Position numbers and translations under genes: made by a program
Part shown: in pieces, positions 1 to 11,200 of the stretch
Layout of the letters: each line of letters begins with the position of its first letter
Numbering within the stretch: the stretch's first letter is position 1
Source of the DNA: Callorhinus ursinus
Taxonomy: Eukaryota > Chordata > Mammalia > Carnivora > Otariidae
Reading direction: 5' to 3'
NCBI RefSeq assembly: GCF_003265705.1
Contig: NW_020312867.1
Span: 5,991,730 to 6,055,729, forward strand
Length of the DNA: 64,000 nucleotides
Notes under the pieces: generated by a model
Seen by the model: only the letters and a program-made list of their open reading frames with translations
What the model was told of the DNA's origin: nothing
The model's database searches: none

Positions 1-1366
1 TGCAATGATTATGATGGTACCCGTCCCGTAGTGTCTTTGTAAAGCCTCAGTGCACAGTAAATGTTAGCTCTTACTGTTGCTATTTATTTGGGTAATAATA
101 ATGACTGTCTCCCTTTGGGCCAAGCACGATTCTGAGTGATATAGCTACACTGTGCCCGGTTTACCGAGAGGTGAAGACACCTGGGAAGGGGAAGTTGGAT
201 TGGCTGAGGCGCCTGCTCCCAAGCCCCTGGACCTCCTCATGCACCTGTCCTGCTGAGCGAGGGAGGTACTAATTAAATAATTCAACATGGAGTGGAACGA
301 AGATGAGAGGGGATGGGGCTGGAAGGGAGCACCAAATGAAGAGTCCAGAGGCCTGAACTTCACTCAGGCTCCCTGTGGGAACTTAGAAAGAGGCATGTGC
401 AGCCTGGGCTTCCCGCTGGATTTCCACCAAGAACACAGGCCCGTGCGTCTGGGATGGCGCTCTGGGGACAAAGGAGCCTCACAGAGGATGGGCAGAGGGA
501 GGATGGCCAGCAGAAGGCAGCAGGCCTCATGTCCCTGCCTGTCGCTTCCATGAATGGCTCCATGTGCCAGGCACAGACTAACATGGGTTACTGACCCCTT
601 TCACCGCCTGCCTATCTGCCCGGATACAAGGTCCTGGAGGCTGTGTGTGCACCACGGGGACACTGCTACCTTGGTGCTTCGTGGCCTGGGCCACGGAAGT
701 TCTCTTCTATGGCCTGACCTGAGTGTCTCACACCGTAATCTGAGTTTGGTCTGGTCTTGGGGGAAATGGCTTCTGATTTCTCACCCCTGACGCAGCTTTG
801 GTGGGATCCTGGGAGCAACTGGGGAGAAGTTTTGTCCCTCCCTGGGCCTAGGTTTTCTCATCGTGCCTTCCTCGGGGGATGGGGCAGGTCTTAGAAGGAT
901 GGGGCAGTGGTCATAGGATAGAGACCTTGCCTGAGAGGGGCCCAGAGCAGGGCTGGTCTTCTCACTGTGTACCCCACAGAGATCTAGCTCCAGGAGACTC
1001 CCTCCAGTATTGTGCTAGACCCTTCCCCCAGCATGCGTGTGCACACACCGCCCCTACCATGCACACCTGCATGGATACCCCCAGGGAGTGCAGCCGCACC
1101 TGTACAGACACACACCCAGGCACGTACTGGGACACCTGCACACACGCATGGTGGACATGACTGTGCTCCCACACACGCGTTCACTTTTGAAGTGTTTGCC
1201 GAGTGGCACCTTGTCAGACCTTGTCTGGGGGCCAGGGACACAGCGGTACATGAGATAAAATCCAGGTCCTCATGGGGCTTTTGGGGTCACAGACACACAC
1301 ACACACTTGGGACCCTGCACATGCTCATGTGCAGACACCCACGGGAGAGGCCAGGGCGCGTCTCTT
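1..1366. other. BPIFB2 intron 1, non-coding
   Basis: No second BPIFB2 exon was recognised here. The stretch 1020-1180 is rich in CA and ACAC words and 1300-1310 is a short (CA)n run. Short open frames on both strands have no family resemblance and no splice context. Confidence 0.6.
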
Positions 1367-1368
1367 AC

Positions 1369-1477
1369 CGTAGCTCAGCACGGCCTCGTTGAGTCTGACC
1401 ACGGTGCCCGGCAGGGAGGTGCCGACCACAGGCAGCAGCAGTGCTAAGAGCAGACCCAGCCCGCATGCCCGAGCCAT
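1369..1477 (-). CDS. BPIFB2: BPIFB2, first coding exon (gene continues off the left edge)
   Basis: On the minus strand an ATG at 1477-1475 opens 36 codons plus one base, then meets a consensus donor (ACG|GTAAGA, GT at 1368-1367). The peptide starts MARACGLGLLLALLLPVVG, a hydrophobic signal peptide, followed by PGTVVRLNEAVLSY. This matches my memory of the human BPIFB2 N-terminus (PGTVVRLNKAALSY), including the phase-1 intron inside the next codon. The BPI-fold family consists of secreted lipid-binding proteins of mucosal surfaces. Synteny agrees: BPIFB2 is the neighbour of SUN5 in human, with opposite orientation. Only this exon is visible; I found no second exon between 1 and 1366, so it must lie beyond the edge. 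Another BPIFB paralogue is possible but less likely given neighbour and sequence. Confidence 0.88.
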
Positions 1478-2989
1478 CGCTGTCCTGGCCACTGCCCCCC
1501 AAGATCTGTGGGCTGGGGTGGGCACAAGCATCAGAGAGCTTGTCCAGAACGTGCCCCCTCCAGGCTGCTGGAACCCCACCCCAGCCTGGAGGTTGCAAGC
1601 CCTGCGTGGTGATCCCAGCCCTACCCGGGACTCCCACACATCAGTGCTGCATCTCTGCGTTGGGAAGGATCACCTGCCCTGCCTGCTTCCTCAGGAACCA
1701 CAGGGAGATTTGGTCTGGAAGCAGGCCCCAAGACCCAGAGAAGACGTGGCCTTGCCTAAGGCCACACCGCAAACTAGGGCCGGCTGTAGGACCCAAGCCA
1801 TGCCAGAGCAGGAGGGTGAGGTTCCTGGTAGGGAGACTGCGAGCCGCTTCCTGCCCCGAGGAGAGAGCCCAGGCCCACCACCCCGAGGCCCAGGGCTGTG
1901 TTTCCTGATGCCAGGGGTTCAGCCCATGTGACAGCCCATCCTAGTGCCGCACTGTTCCAACCTGCCAGCAGAGGATCCAGAGGGGCTCCTATCCTCATCT
2001 CTTCCCGTACCAGGGGAGGGATGTCCTAAAAGCAGGCCTCTGCATGGACCCCCCAAGCCCTCCCAACCCAGCTCAGCCCAGGAGACGGATCTGTGTCTGA
2101 CTCAGGCGTGAGGGCCCACTGATGAGATGGGCTCAACGGAGGCCCAGAGAAGTGGCACTTGCCCAAAGTCCCAAAACAAGACCGGGGATGGACCCTTGTC
2201 CATGTAGAAGGCGGTCGGAGGTAGTATTCCCATTGAACGGATGGCGAAGTCGAGGCTCCTCCCTGGAGAAGTGCCAGCCCTATCCCCACTCCTACCTCAG
2301 GTGGTTTCTGGGGACAGGTGGATTCGCAGCCCCAGCCAAGGCCTCCTGAGCCCCTGGCGGGTGCGGAAGCTGCTTTATGAGGCTCCCGGGAGGTGCAGGG
2401 CCGGCTGTGAAGGGACCCAGGGAGGGGCAGGTTTGCTTGTGGTTGCGAGTGTTTTCCCTGCAAACATGGCCTTTGCCAAAATGTTTCATCCTATGTGTGT
2501 GGTGGGGCTGCCACGTAACCAGGCTGCTGCCAACAGCTACAAGGCCCTGGGATGGGCCGCTCCAGGTCATCCTAGGCCAGGAGAAAGAGGACTGCTCTGA
2601 GGGCGATCCCCTCATCACCCCAGCCAGGCCTGGCTAGGCCCAGGAGGACATGGATGCCCCAAGTCAGGGGGCTGACTTGCTAACCTCTGGGGCCTGGCAC
2701 CTCTCAGCTCTCTCAGAAACATGACCCTTTGAGGAGGAGCAGGTTACCTGAGCCCTAGCCCCAGTCACTGACTGAGCCCTGCTCTTGCTCACACACTGAA
2801 CCCTCACTCAAAGGGCAACAGACGAGAGGGCGTGTGGATGACCCCATCCCTGCTACTTCATATGGCAGGCTCCCTCCAAATGCCTATTTCACTCACAGTC
2901 GATGCAGCCCATCGTCTCTTTCTGCATTACCAACTCCAGCCTCCGCCTTGGCTGTCTGCGCCCAAGGAGCTGTGTGTGCACAAGAAGAA

Positions 2990-3270
2990 GCTTGTATATG
3001 TGTGTGGAGGGGGTGTGTGTGTTTCTATGTATGTGGTTGCGTGTGTGCAGTCATGCACACACATGCGCATTAGGTACTAATGCCTAGCATCACAGGAAAA
3101 TGTGTGTGCGTGAGTGTGTACATGAAGCGGGCATGTTGGCATCTCGGTTTATGTACCTGCCTGTGTACATGAACCTACATGAGTGCAGGCATGGGACTTT
3201 TGTGTACAGTATGCATATGTGCACTTGGTACACGGAGTGTGTCTGTGGGTGTGTGGTTTAGGTGCGTGTG
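2990..3270. repeat. Degenerate (TG)n low-complexity tract
   Basis: Repeated TGTGTG, TGCACA and GTGTAC words over about 280 bp. It is interrupted and not a clean microsatellite. Confidence 0.7.
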
Positions 3271-3899
3271 TGGACGCTATGGGTGAATAGTTGACTGTTC
3301 CTTGGCATGAGTGGGGGCGGAATTTGTATGTGTTTGTGCATTTACTGTGCACGGGAAGTGGTAGCATAACGGCAGGGAAAGCCTGTCCACTCCTCTGCAT
3401 GGCTCAGCTGGAGTATAGGCACAAAGGGACTTGGAACCTTTTCCCCACTCCAGAGCCCTTCATGGCTCCCACCGACTCCGCACCAGGACCAATATCAGGC
3501 CCAGAGCCCAAGCCCACCCTGTATTGGATCCCCACTAGGGTCCACAGCACTGCCCGGGACCACAGACCCCAGTAAGCCCTCCCCTGAAAGCACAGAGCCC
3601 CCCTGCCCCATTCATATGCCAGGTACTCCCTCACAGCCTACTCCTGGCTCCCTGGCCCTCACTGTCACGGGGGCAAACAGCAGACTTGGTGGAAAGGGGC
3701 ACAAATATTGACCAAAGCCACTCTCAGTGTTTGTTCTTGGCATGAACACTTCCTCTTCCTCGACGTACCCAGCGCAGGGCATGTTGACTGACAGCCAGTG
3801 GACACACGGGAGAGAGATCCTCACCAGCCCCTCCTCCCTACAGCAGCGGCCAGCGTGTTGGGTGAGCACCTGCTACAGGCAAGGCGCTCCCCCAGCCAC

Positions 3900-4005
3900 T
3901 TTGCCCTCCTCTCCCGGGACAGGAGCTGGTTCCGTTCACCTCTGCAGCCCCTGCCTGGAACATACCATGGGCTCAGTAAATATCTGTTGAATGAATGAAT
4001 GAACA
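3900..4005 (+). repeat. L2 LINE 3' end
   Basis: The text 'ccatgggctcagtaaatatctgttgaatgaatgaatgaac' has the shape of the L2 terminus: a tail resembling 'cacagtaggtgctcaataaat' followed by GAATG repeats. It is an old and diverged copy. Confidence 0.6.
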
Positions 4006-4079
4006 ACGGAAAGACCCTCGTACCAATCCTAGTGGCAGCATTTCAGGGCTTCCCCTTCACCGAATATTCTCAGGGGTAC

Positions 4080-4500
4080 TGTATGAATTTCCTCGTGCTA
4101 CTATAACAGATTGCTACAAACGTAGTGACTTAAAACACAAACTCATTACATTTCTGGAAGTCAGATGTCCAACATGGATGTTGCTTGGCTGAAATCAAGG
4201 TATCAGCAGGACTTTGTTCCTTTCTAGAAACTCTAGGGGAGGATTCGTTTCCCTGCCTTTTCCAGCTTCCAGAGGCTGCTTTCACGGCCTGCCTTAAGGC
4301 CTCATCACCTTCAAACCAGCATGTTGGGCTGAGGGTTCCTCTTCCATTTACCAGACCCTTATGACACCGGGCCGGCCTGATAAACTAGGATATTCTTCTA
4401 TCTCAAGGTCAGCTGGTTAGCGAGCTTAATCCCATCAGCAAGCTCCAAATCACCTGCGTCTTGTAACCTAACACGGCCCCACGTTCAGGTGTTAGTATGC
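4080..4500 (+). repeat. Old interspersed repeat, family not assigned
   Basis: The wording 'ctactataacagattgctacaaacgtagtgacttaaaacac ... ctggaagtcagatgtccaa ... tatcagcaggactttgttcc' is that of a common mammalian repeat whose family I cannot name with confidence. No coding potential. Confidence 0.5.
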
Positions 4501-5029
4501 AGGCCTTCCCGAGGGGCGATTCTTCGTCTTACCACTGGAACTTAGCCTACAATTTGAGTAACTGCCACCCAGGGGCAAAAGGAGTTCCTTTTAGCTTCAT
4601 AATCTGAATAAACTCTCCATCAGCAGGGCTGACAGGAAAAAAACAGCCAGACATTTCCACTCTATTATGCTTTTATTTGTCTCCAGGAAATGTAGAACTT
4701 TATTAAAACAACAGCACATACATCATTTTGTGTTCTGCGAGACATCCACCAGTGAGCAGACTTGCATATAAGATGCCTTCATGTACAGCCTAAGCAGGTG
4801 CTTAGGCAGGTGGCAAGTCTGGGAACCTTGGAGCAGGGAAGGAGCTGGGGGCACGAAAAAGCCTGGCCTGGACCTTGGAGCCTCCGCTCTGGCTCGTGCA
4901 CAGCCCCTGAGATCCTGGCATGGCCCTTCCTGTCCTGGGGTCTAAATTTCCTCATCTTGAAAGTGGAAAATGGGTCACAATGTGTCCGTCCAAGGGGGAG
5001 ATCCAGGGCCAAGCTGGAGACTGGGCAGA

Positions 5030-5209
5030 GACCCCGCCCCCCGCCCCCTGCTCTATGAGGTCACAGTGCCCACAGCTCCGCTTGACCTGGCGAGATCCCG
5101 TGTGGTACCTTCCAGGGAACGCTAGGAAGTGGCAGCCGCTTCCCCCTCGCTGACTCCCAGAGAGCCCCCGCACCACCGACCCCCCCAGATTTCCTAGAGA
5201 AGAAAATCG
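5030..5209 (+). promoter_or_regulatory. Putative SUN5 promoter / 5' UTR
   Basis: A GC-box-like run (CCCCGCCCCCCGCCCC, about 5032-5047) is followed by a CRE-like TGAGGTCA at 5056-5063, about 150 bp before the SUN5 ATG. TGAGGTCA differs from the CRE TGACGTCA by one base. CREM-type sites are typical of testis-expressed promoters, which suits SUN5. No TATA box was seen. The transcription start is unknown; this is inference from motifs and position. Confidence 0.35.
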
Positions 5210-5274
5210 ATGCCACGGTCCTCAAGGAGCCCCGGGGACCTGTGTGACCCGCCCGAGGATGTCAGGCCCAGGAG
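5210..5274 (+). CDS. SUN5: SUN5 coding exon 1
   Basis: Encodes [10 protein letters not shown] then [12 protein letters not shown]. Donor AG|GTGAGG at 5275. Leaves two bases of an Arg codon. It is shorter than the human first exon by about four residues, by memory. Confidence 0.9.
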
Positions 5275-8200
5275 GTGAGGACGGCAGCCCCTCCCCCTGC
5301 CCGGTTCTTTGCAGTTTACAAAACGCTTGCCCTCTGCCCTCTCCCCTGGAGGTGAGTGGGCATGACCCACGGCCTTCATGGAGGCAGCAGCTGAGGTCCG
5401 GGAGGTCTGATGGTGGCTTTCCTAAAATCTCCCCGCCAAGGGGGTGGAGGGGCAGTCATCCCCAACACGTGCTTATTGAGCACCTACTGTGTGCGGGCAC
5501 TGGGCAGGGTGCCGGGGACACGGGCTGCACCCAGTGGGTGTGCTCCCTGCTCCCATGGAGGTCTCAGGCTAGCGAGGGAGACGGCGGTAAGTGGGGAAAT
5601 GCGCACCTCTGCCATCTACCTGCCTACCGCTGGGCCCCCAAAACGGGGTGTACATCCCAAGAGGGCATCCAAAACAATCCCCTGGGGTGAAGGGGAGAAC
5701 TTACTAGAACTCCAGTGTATATATTTTTAGCTCACCCTCTTTTAATTTCTATTACTCAAGAATGTATACATAAATTTGCACATTTGAAAGAGTAAATAAT
5801 ATATATGTAGTGTTATATATATAATTTCTTAAGGAATAAACATAAATACATTGGGGGAGGGTATAATAATCAATGTTTGGAGACCATTGTTTTAAGAAAT
5901 AAATAAAAATTTGTTATCTCACGCACCAAGAGGTCCCAAGAGGTGGATGGCTCCAGAGCACGTCAATGCTGCGTGTCTGCAATGTCCCCTGAGACCCAGG
6001 TCCCTGCCATCTTTTTGCTCTTCCTGTTGACCTCCCCGCTGTCAGAGCTGGCTACCACAGTTCCAGGGTCCTGGAGAAGCTTGGCTGTCTAGGTGCAAGG
6101 AGAGTGGGCCTTGTTTCCGTGGGTCTCATTTTAGCGACGAGAAAGCCTTTTCCGCAAGTGCCAGACCCCAATACCCAACCCACCCCCACCCCTCACCCCT
6201 GCGGACCTGCCCCCACCGAGCCCACCACAGCAAAGGCACTGGGAGTCCTAGAGCAGGCTGAGAGCAATCAGGATCATCCAAAAGCACACGGGCGGGGTAG
6301 GAGGGGACAAGGGACCAAAACCAGCCTCCTGCCAGCAAGGGGAGGGACTGGCTTTTGGCTGATAACCACCGGTGACTACCACAGCAGACGGAGTCCTTTC
6401 CTCAAAAGAGACTTGGGTCTGGGGTCAGTCAGCCCTGGGTGTGTCCCTGATTCACAGGCTGGCGGTCTCGGGCAAACCTCTCTGCACCTCAGTCTCTCAA
6501 TCTGCAACACGGGGACACCGCGTTTCTTGAAAATTATAAAATGCGATTCTGAGTCTTGTCGTCCCCAGGCTCGCCTCAAGAAGCCGGAACGCCTGCAGGA
6601 TACCAGAGGACACTTTGTCAAACACGAGTGAGCAGGGAGGGGAGGGGGAGCCCCAGGGTCTTCATGAACAGTAAGGGGCCGAGGCTCAGAGATGCCCAGA
6701 TGGGCACCCCGGGGTCACCCAGTGGGGGGCGGGGTGGGAAGCAGGGACGGCCGCCCCAAGCTCAGGGTGCTCCCCTGGTGTCTGCAAGGCACCATGTCCC
6801 CAAGGCTGGTACTGACATGACAGCCCCATGCTCTCTGCAGGTGATGCCTTCGTGTTGCCTATCCGCATCAATGCCCCAGCCCTGGGCCTGACCCAGTGCC
6901 TGCTGGCGTGTGTGTGTACGTACATACTGAAGAACAGCCCTGGCCTTCAGTGTGGGCCTGGGAAGAGGGCCCAGCCGCAGGCCAGGCTGACCTGGGGCGG
7001 GGGGGTAAGGCCTCTGCTAGGCTGCAGGGGAGGGAGGGAACTCTGGAAGTGTCAGGGGTGTCATTCCAGCCAGGATCTCTTTGGTGGCTGGAGAGAGGGA
7101 GTAGGAGGGAGACACGCTGTTTGGAGGAGGAGCTAACTGTCAGGCCCTCCCCTACTCGACCACCATCCCGGCCCCTGGGCCAGGAGGCGGCTGGTGAAGT
7201 CACGGAAAGGGTTTGATGCCACACGCCCTCACTTCAGAAACGTGGCCTGACCACACTCTAAAGATTTGTCTTCTACTTCTCTGTTCATGCACCTGCCCCT
7301 CCACTTACTCAGCACCAGTCATTTCTCGGATCATCTGTCCACAGAGCCATCTGTTGTCATATCCGTGGGCCCTGTTATTTCAGCCAGCCAGTCAACCATT
7401 CACCGAATCGACCATCAGGTTCCCCGTTCCTTTACCTGCTGATATTCACACCCACCCGGGCAGCCACCCGTCCATCCTTCTAGCTAGCCTTCCATCTGCC
7501 CATCCTCTCATCTGTCTTCCTATTCAGCCACCTTCCAAGCCGTGGCCTCATTCTTCTGTCCCACCTACTTATCTATTCCTGAATCCCAACTTTTTATCCA
7601 GCTCCCTGCTGGGCAACACCAGGCCGCCAAGGATAAACCAGACAAGGACCCTGCCCTTGAGAAACTCCCAGTGTCTGGGAATGGGCAGGGGCACATCCCA
7701 GACTTGTTGTGCTCCCGAGTCGCTGTTAGGTAGCTATTAACTGCTGGTCGCAAGCCATGCTCACCTCTAGCACCCGTCCTCCCTCTGCGCTGGCGCTTAC
7801 CCATAAGCAGAGCAGGGATACCCTGGGCTTGATTAGAAAATTGAGAGGGTCTCCCAGCAAGAGGGCCTCACCCCCTGCAAGGCTTTGTAGGGTAAGAACA
7901 AGGGTGCAGCTGCTCACCGCCCTCCTGCCTCCCCTGCAGCCTGGATCACCAGCCTGGCCTGCTTCTTGAGGACTCAGGTTCGCCAGATTCTTCTGTTCAG
8001 TACCTGCAGGTGAGATCACCAGACCAAAGAAGCCATCCCAAACCTGGCTTTTATCATATCTCTCGCCTCAGAACCCACTGGGGCTCCCTCCTTCACCTGC
8101 AGCCTTCTGGAATCCTTTCCCATGCTTCCTTTCTGAGCCGCCTCATTATGCGTCCTGCTGTGGATCCGTTGGGCCGGCAAGGCTAGGGTTCTCACCCCCT

Positions 8201-11200
8201 GGGCCTGCTATTCCTATTTCTGCCCCAGTACCTTGGCACATGCCATTTTTCCCTGCCTGGAATGCCTGTCCCATCCTTTCCCTTTACCCTTCTGGTCCAT
8301 GCAAACTCCTCCGAATTCCTGCAGAGCTTTTCACCTCATTCATTCCCTTAGAGTTTGCATTCTAAACATCTTAATGCCTACTCTGGGCCCAGACTTGACC
8401 CTCACCACTCTTGAGCTCCCAGTCGGGGGAAGGCAGGCAGACACCAAACCAGTGGCAAGGGGAGGAGGCTGGTGTTGACTCTGGAGGTCATAGGAGGAGG
8501 GGACGTTCTTCTGTGCTGAATTCTGAAGGATGCGCTCACCAGGACAGAAGTGAGGGAACAGACAAGTTTGTAGATGGAGAAAGGGTGTCAAAAGGATGTG
8601 GGTGACCCCTGTGAGTGGATCTCTGACGGCCCCAGATACGGGGGTAAGAGCTTTCTTTCCCCTGTGATGCTGTGCAGCCCTAGGACTCAGTCAGCATCTT
8701 GGAGGGGGTGTCTCACTGCCCAGGGTGGGTCCTGCCCTTCCGGGTGGGAAAAGGGCAAGGGCCAGGCCAGGACTTGCTAGCCTGTGCAAAGCCCCTCTTC
8801 ACCTTGACCGCTGCTTCTTTCTCTTCCAGATGCAAGCTGTTCTTCCAGAAGCTCGTGGAAAAGACAGGTGTTCTGGTCCTCTGTGCTTTTGGTACGTCTC
8901 CAGGGCCCTGCCCCAAGTAGAGGTATCCCTGAGCTCTCGCCCAACCTGGGGAGGGAAAGAGTGAAGGTTCTGACACTGACTATGTGACCCTGGGCAAGAC
9001 AGTGACCTTCTAGGAGCCTCAGTTTCCCCATCTGTCTAATGAGTGTTGCTGTGAGGAGTAAATTAACTGATGACCAAGGAAATTTTTTGAAAGCTAAGAA
9101 AAGCCTTGAAAACTGTAAAGTTCTCCCCCAACCATGGTATGATCGTTATTACTTATTTCTGAGTTTTCTGTGGCCTCCTTCCGACCATTGCTACCCACCT
9201 CCCACATCACAGCTTTACTTTCCCAGGCAAAGGGATCTCCTCCCTCCACTCAAGCATACTGGCCCAGGGAAGTGGAGTTGGGTGAGGGTGTGTGTGTGAA
9301 GAATTTCCTAGGAAATTAGAAATTCCTAGGAAACTTAACCCAACAAATAAGATTTTTTAAAATAATGGCTTTATTGAAATATAATTCGCATCCCATAAAG
9401 ATCACCATTTTCACATGTATAATTCAGTGGTTTTTAGTGTATTCACAAAGTCATGCACCCATCACCACTATCAAATTCCAGTATTTTCACTACCTCCACA
9501 AAGAAATTCCCCAGTCGCTATCACTGGTTTCCTGTTCCCTCTCACCCCAGACCTAGGTGACCAACTACTAATCCACTTTCTGTCTGTATGGATTTGCCTA
9601 TTCTGGACATTTCATATAAATAGAATCATACAATAATATGGGGTCTTGGTGGTTTCTTTCACTCATCATTGTGTTCTCAAAGTTCATCCATGGTGTAGCA
9701 TAGAACAGCATTTGACCCTTTTTTATGGCTGAAAATATTCCATTGTATGGATATGCCATATTTTGTTTGTCCATTTATTGTTTGATAGACATTATAGTTG
9801 TTTCTGCTTTTTGACCACCATTAATAATGTTCCAGGGAATCTTCCTGTAAAATGTTTGTGTGGACATGTGTTTTAAATTCTCTTGGGTAGAGGCGCCTGG
9901 GTGGCTCAGTCGGTTGAGCGTCCACCTTTGGCTCAGGTCATGATCCCAGGGTGCTGGGATTGAGTCCCCCATTGGGCTCCCTGCTCAGCAGGAGAGTCTG
10001 CTTCTCCCTCTCCCTCTGCCTGCCATTTCCCCTGCTTGGCTCTCTCTCTCTCAAATAAATACATAAAATCTTTAAATAAAGAAAGAAATTCTCTTGGGTT
10101 TATGTTTAGAAGTGGAATTGCTGAGTCATGAGGCAACTCTATACTTAACTATCTGAGAAATTGCCAAATTTTTTTCCAAAGTAGCTGCACCATTTTACAT
10201 TCCCACCACCATGTATGAGGGTCCAATTTCTCCACATCCTCACCAACACTGGTTATTATCTTTTATTTTAGCCATTTGGGGAGGGGGTGAAGTGGTATCT
10301 CACTGTGGTTTTTATTTCATTTCCCTAATGACTAACGATGTTGAGCATCTTTTCATGGGCTTGTTGGTCATTTGTAGATCTTCTTTGGTGAAATGTCTAT
10401 TCAGATCTTGGCCCATTTTTAAATTGGTTTGTCTTTTTATTATTGAGTTGTAAAGATTTCTTATGTAGTCTGAATACAAGTCCCTTATCAGATATACAAT
10501 TTGCAAGTATTTTCTCCCATTCTGTCTTTTCACTTTCTTGATGGTTTCCTTTGTGACACAAATTTTTAAATTTTTTTAAAAAGATTTTATTTATTTATTT
10601 GAGAGAGTGAGAGAGAGAGAGAGAGGGAGCACACAGCTGAGGAAGAGGCAGAGGGAGAGGGAGAAGCAGACTCCCCGTGGAGCAGGGAGCCCGATGCAGG
10701 GCTCAATCCCAGGACCCTGGGATCATGACCTGAGCCGAAGGCAGACGCCTAACCAACTGAGCCACTGAGGCACCCTTACTCTTGCTATTTCTATTTAACA
10801 TTGTCCTGAAGCTTTTAGCCAGGTCAATTAGTCAAAAAAAAAAAAAAAAGAAAGAAAGAAAGAAAAGGCAGATGACATAACCTTGCATACAGAATCCTGA
10901 AGTATCTAAGACTGGGTGTCTTGACCAGTGTCAGAAGTAATAAATGAATTTAGCAAAGTTGCAGGATACAAGATCAGTATGTAAAGATCAATTATATTTC
11001 TAAACACAAGCAATAAACAATCTGAAAATGAAATTAAGAAAACAATTCGATTTACAATAGCATCTCAAAAAATAAAATACTTGGAATAAATTTAACACAA
11101 GTGCAAACCTTGCACTCTGAAAAAAACAAAACATCATTGGAGGAAATTAAAGAAGACATAGAGATACATGTCAATAATGGAAAGACAACCCATGTTCATG

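Larger units (their letters stand above)
1478..5030. other. Intergenic region between divergent BPIFB2 and SUN5
   Basis: This is head-to-head spacer of about 3.7 kb between the two start codons. It holds a degenerate GT/TG-rich tract (about 2990-3270), an L2-like 3' end with GAATGAATGAATGAAC at about 3930-4003, and an old interspersed repeat at about 4080-4500 (see separate entry). I saw no further exon. Any 5' untranslated exons of either gene could lie here but cannot be seen from sequence alone. Confidence 0.55.
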
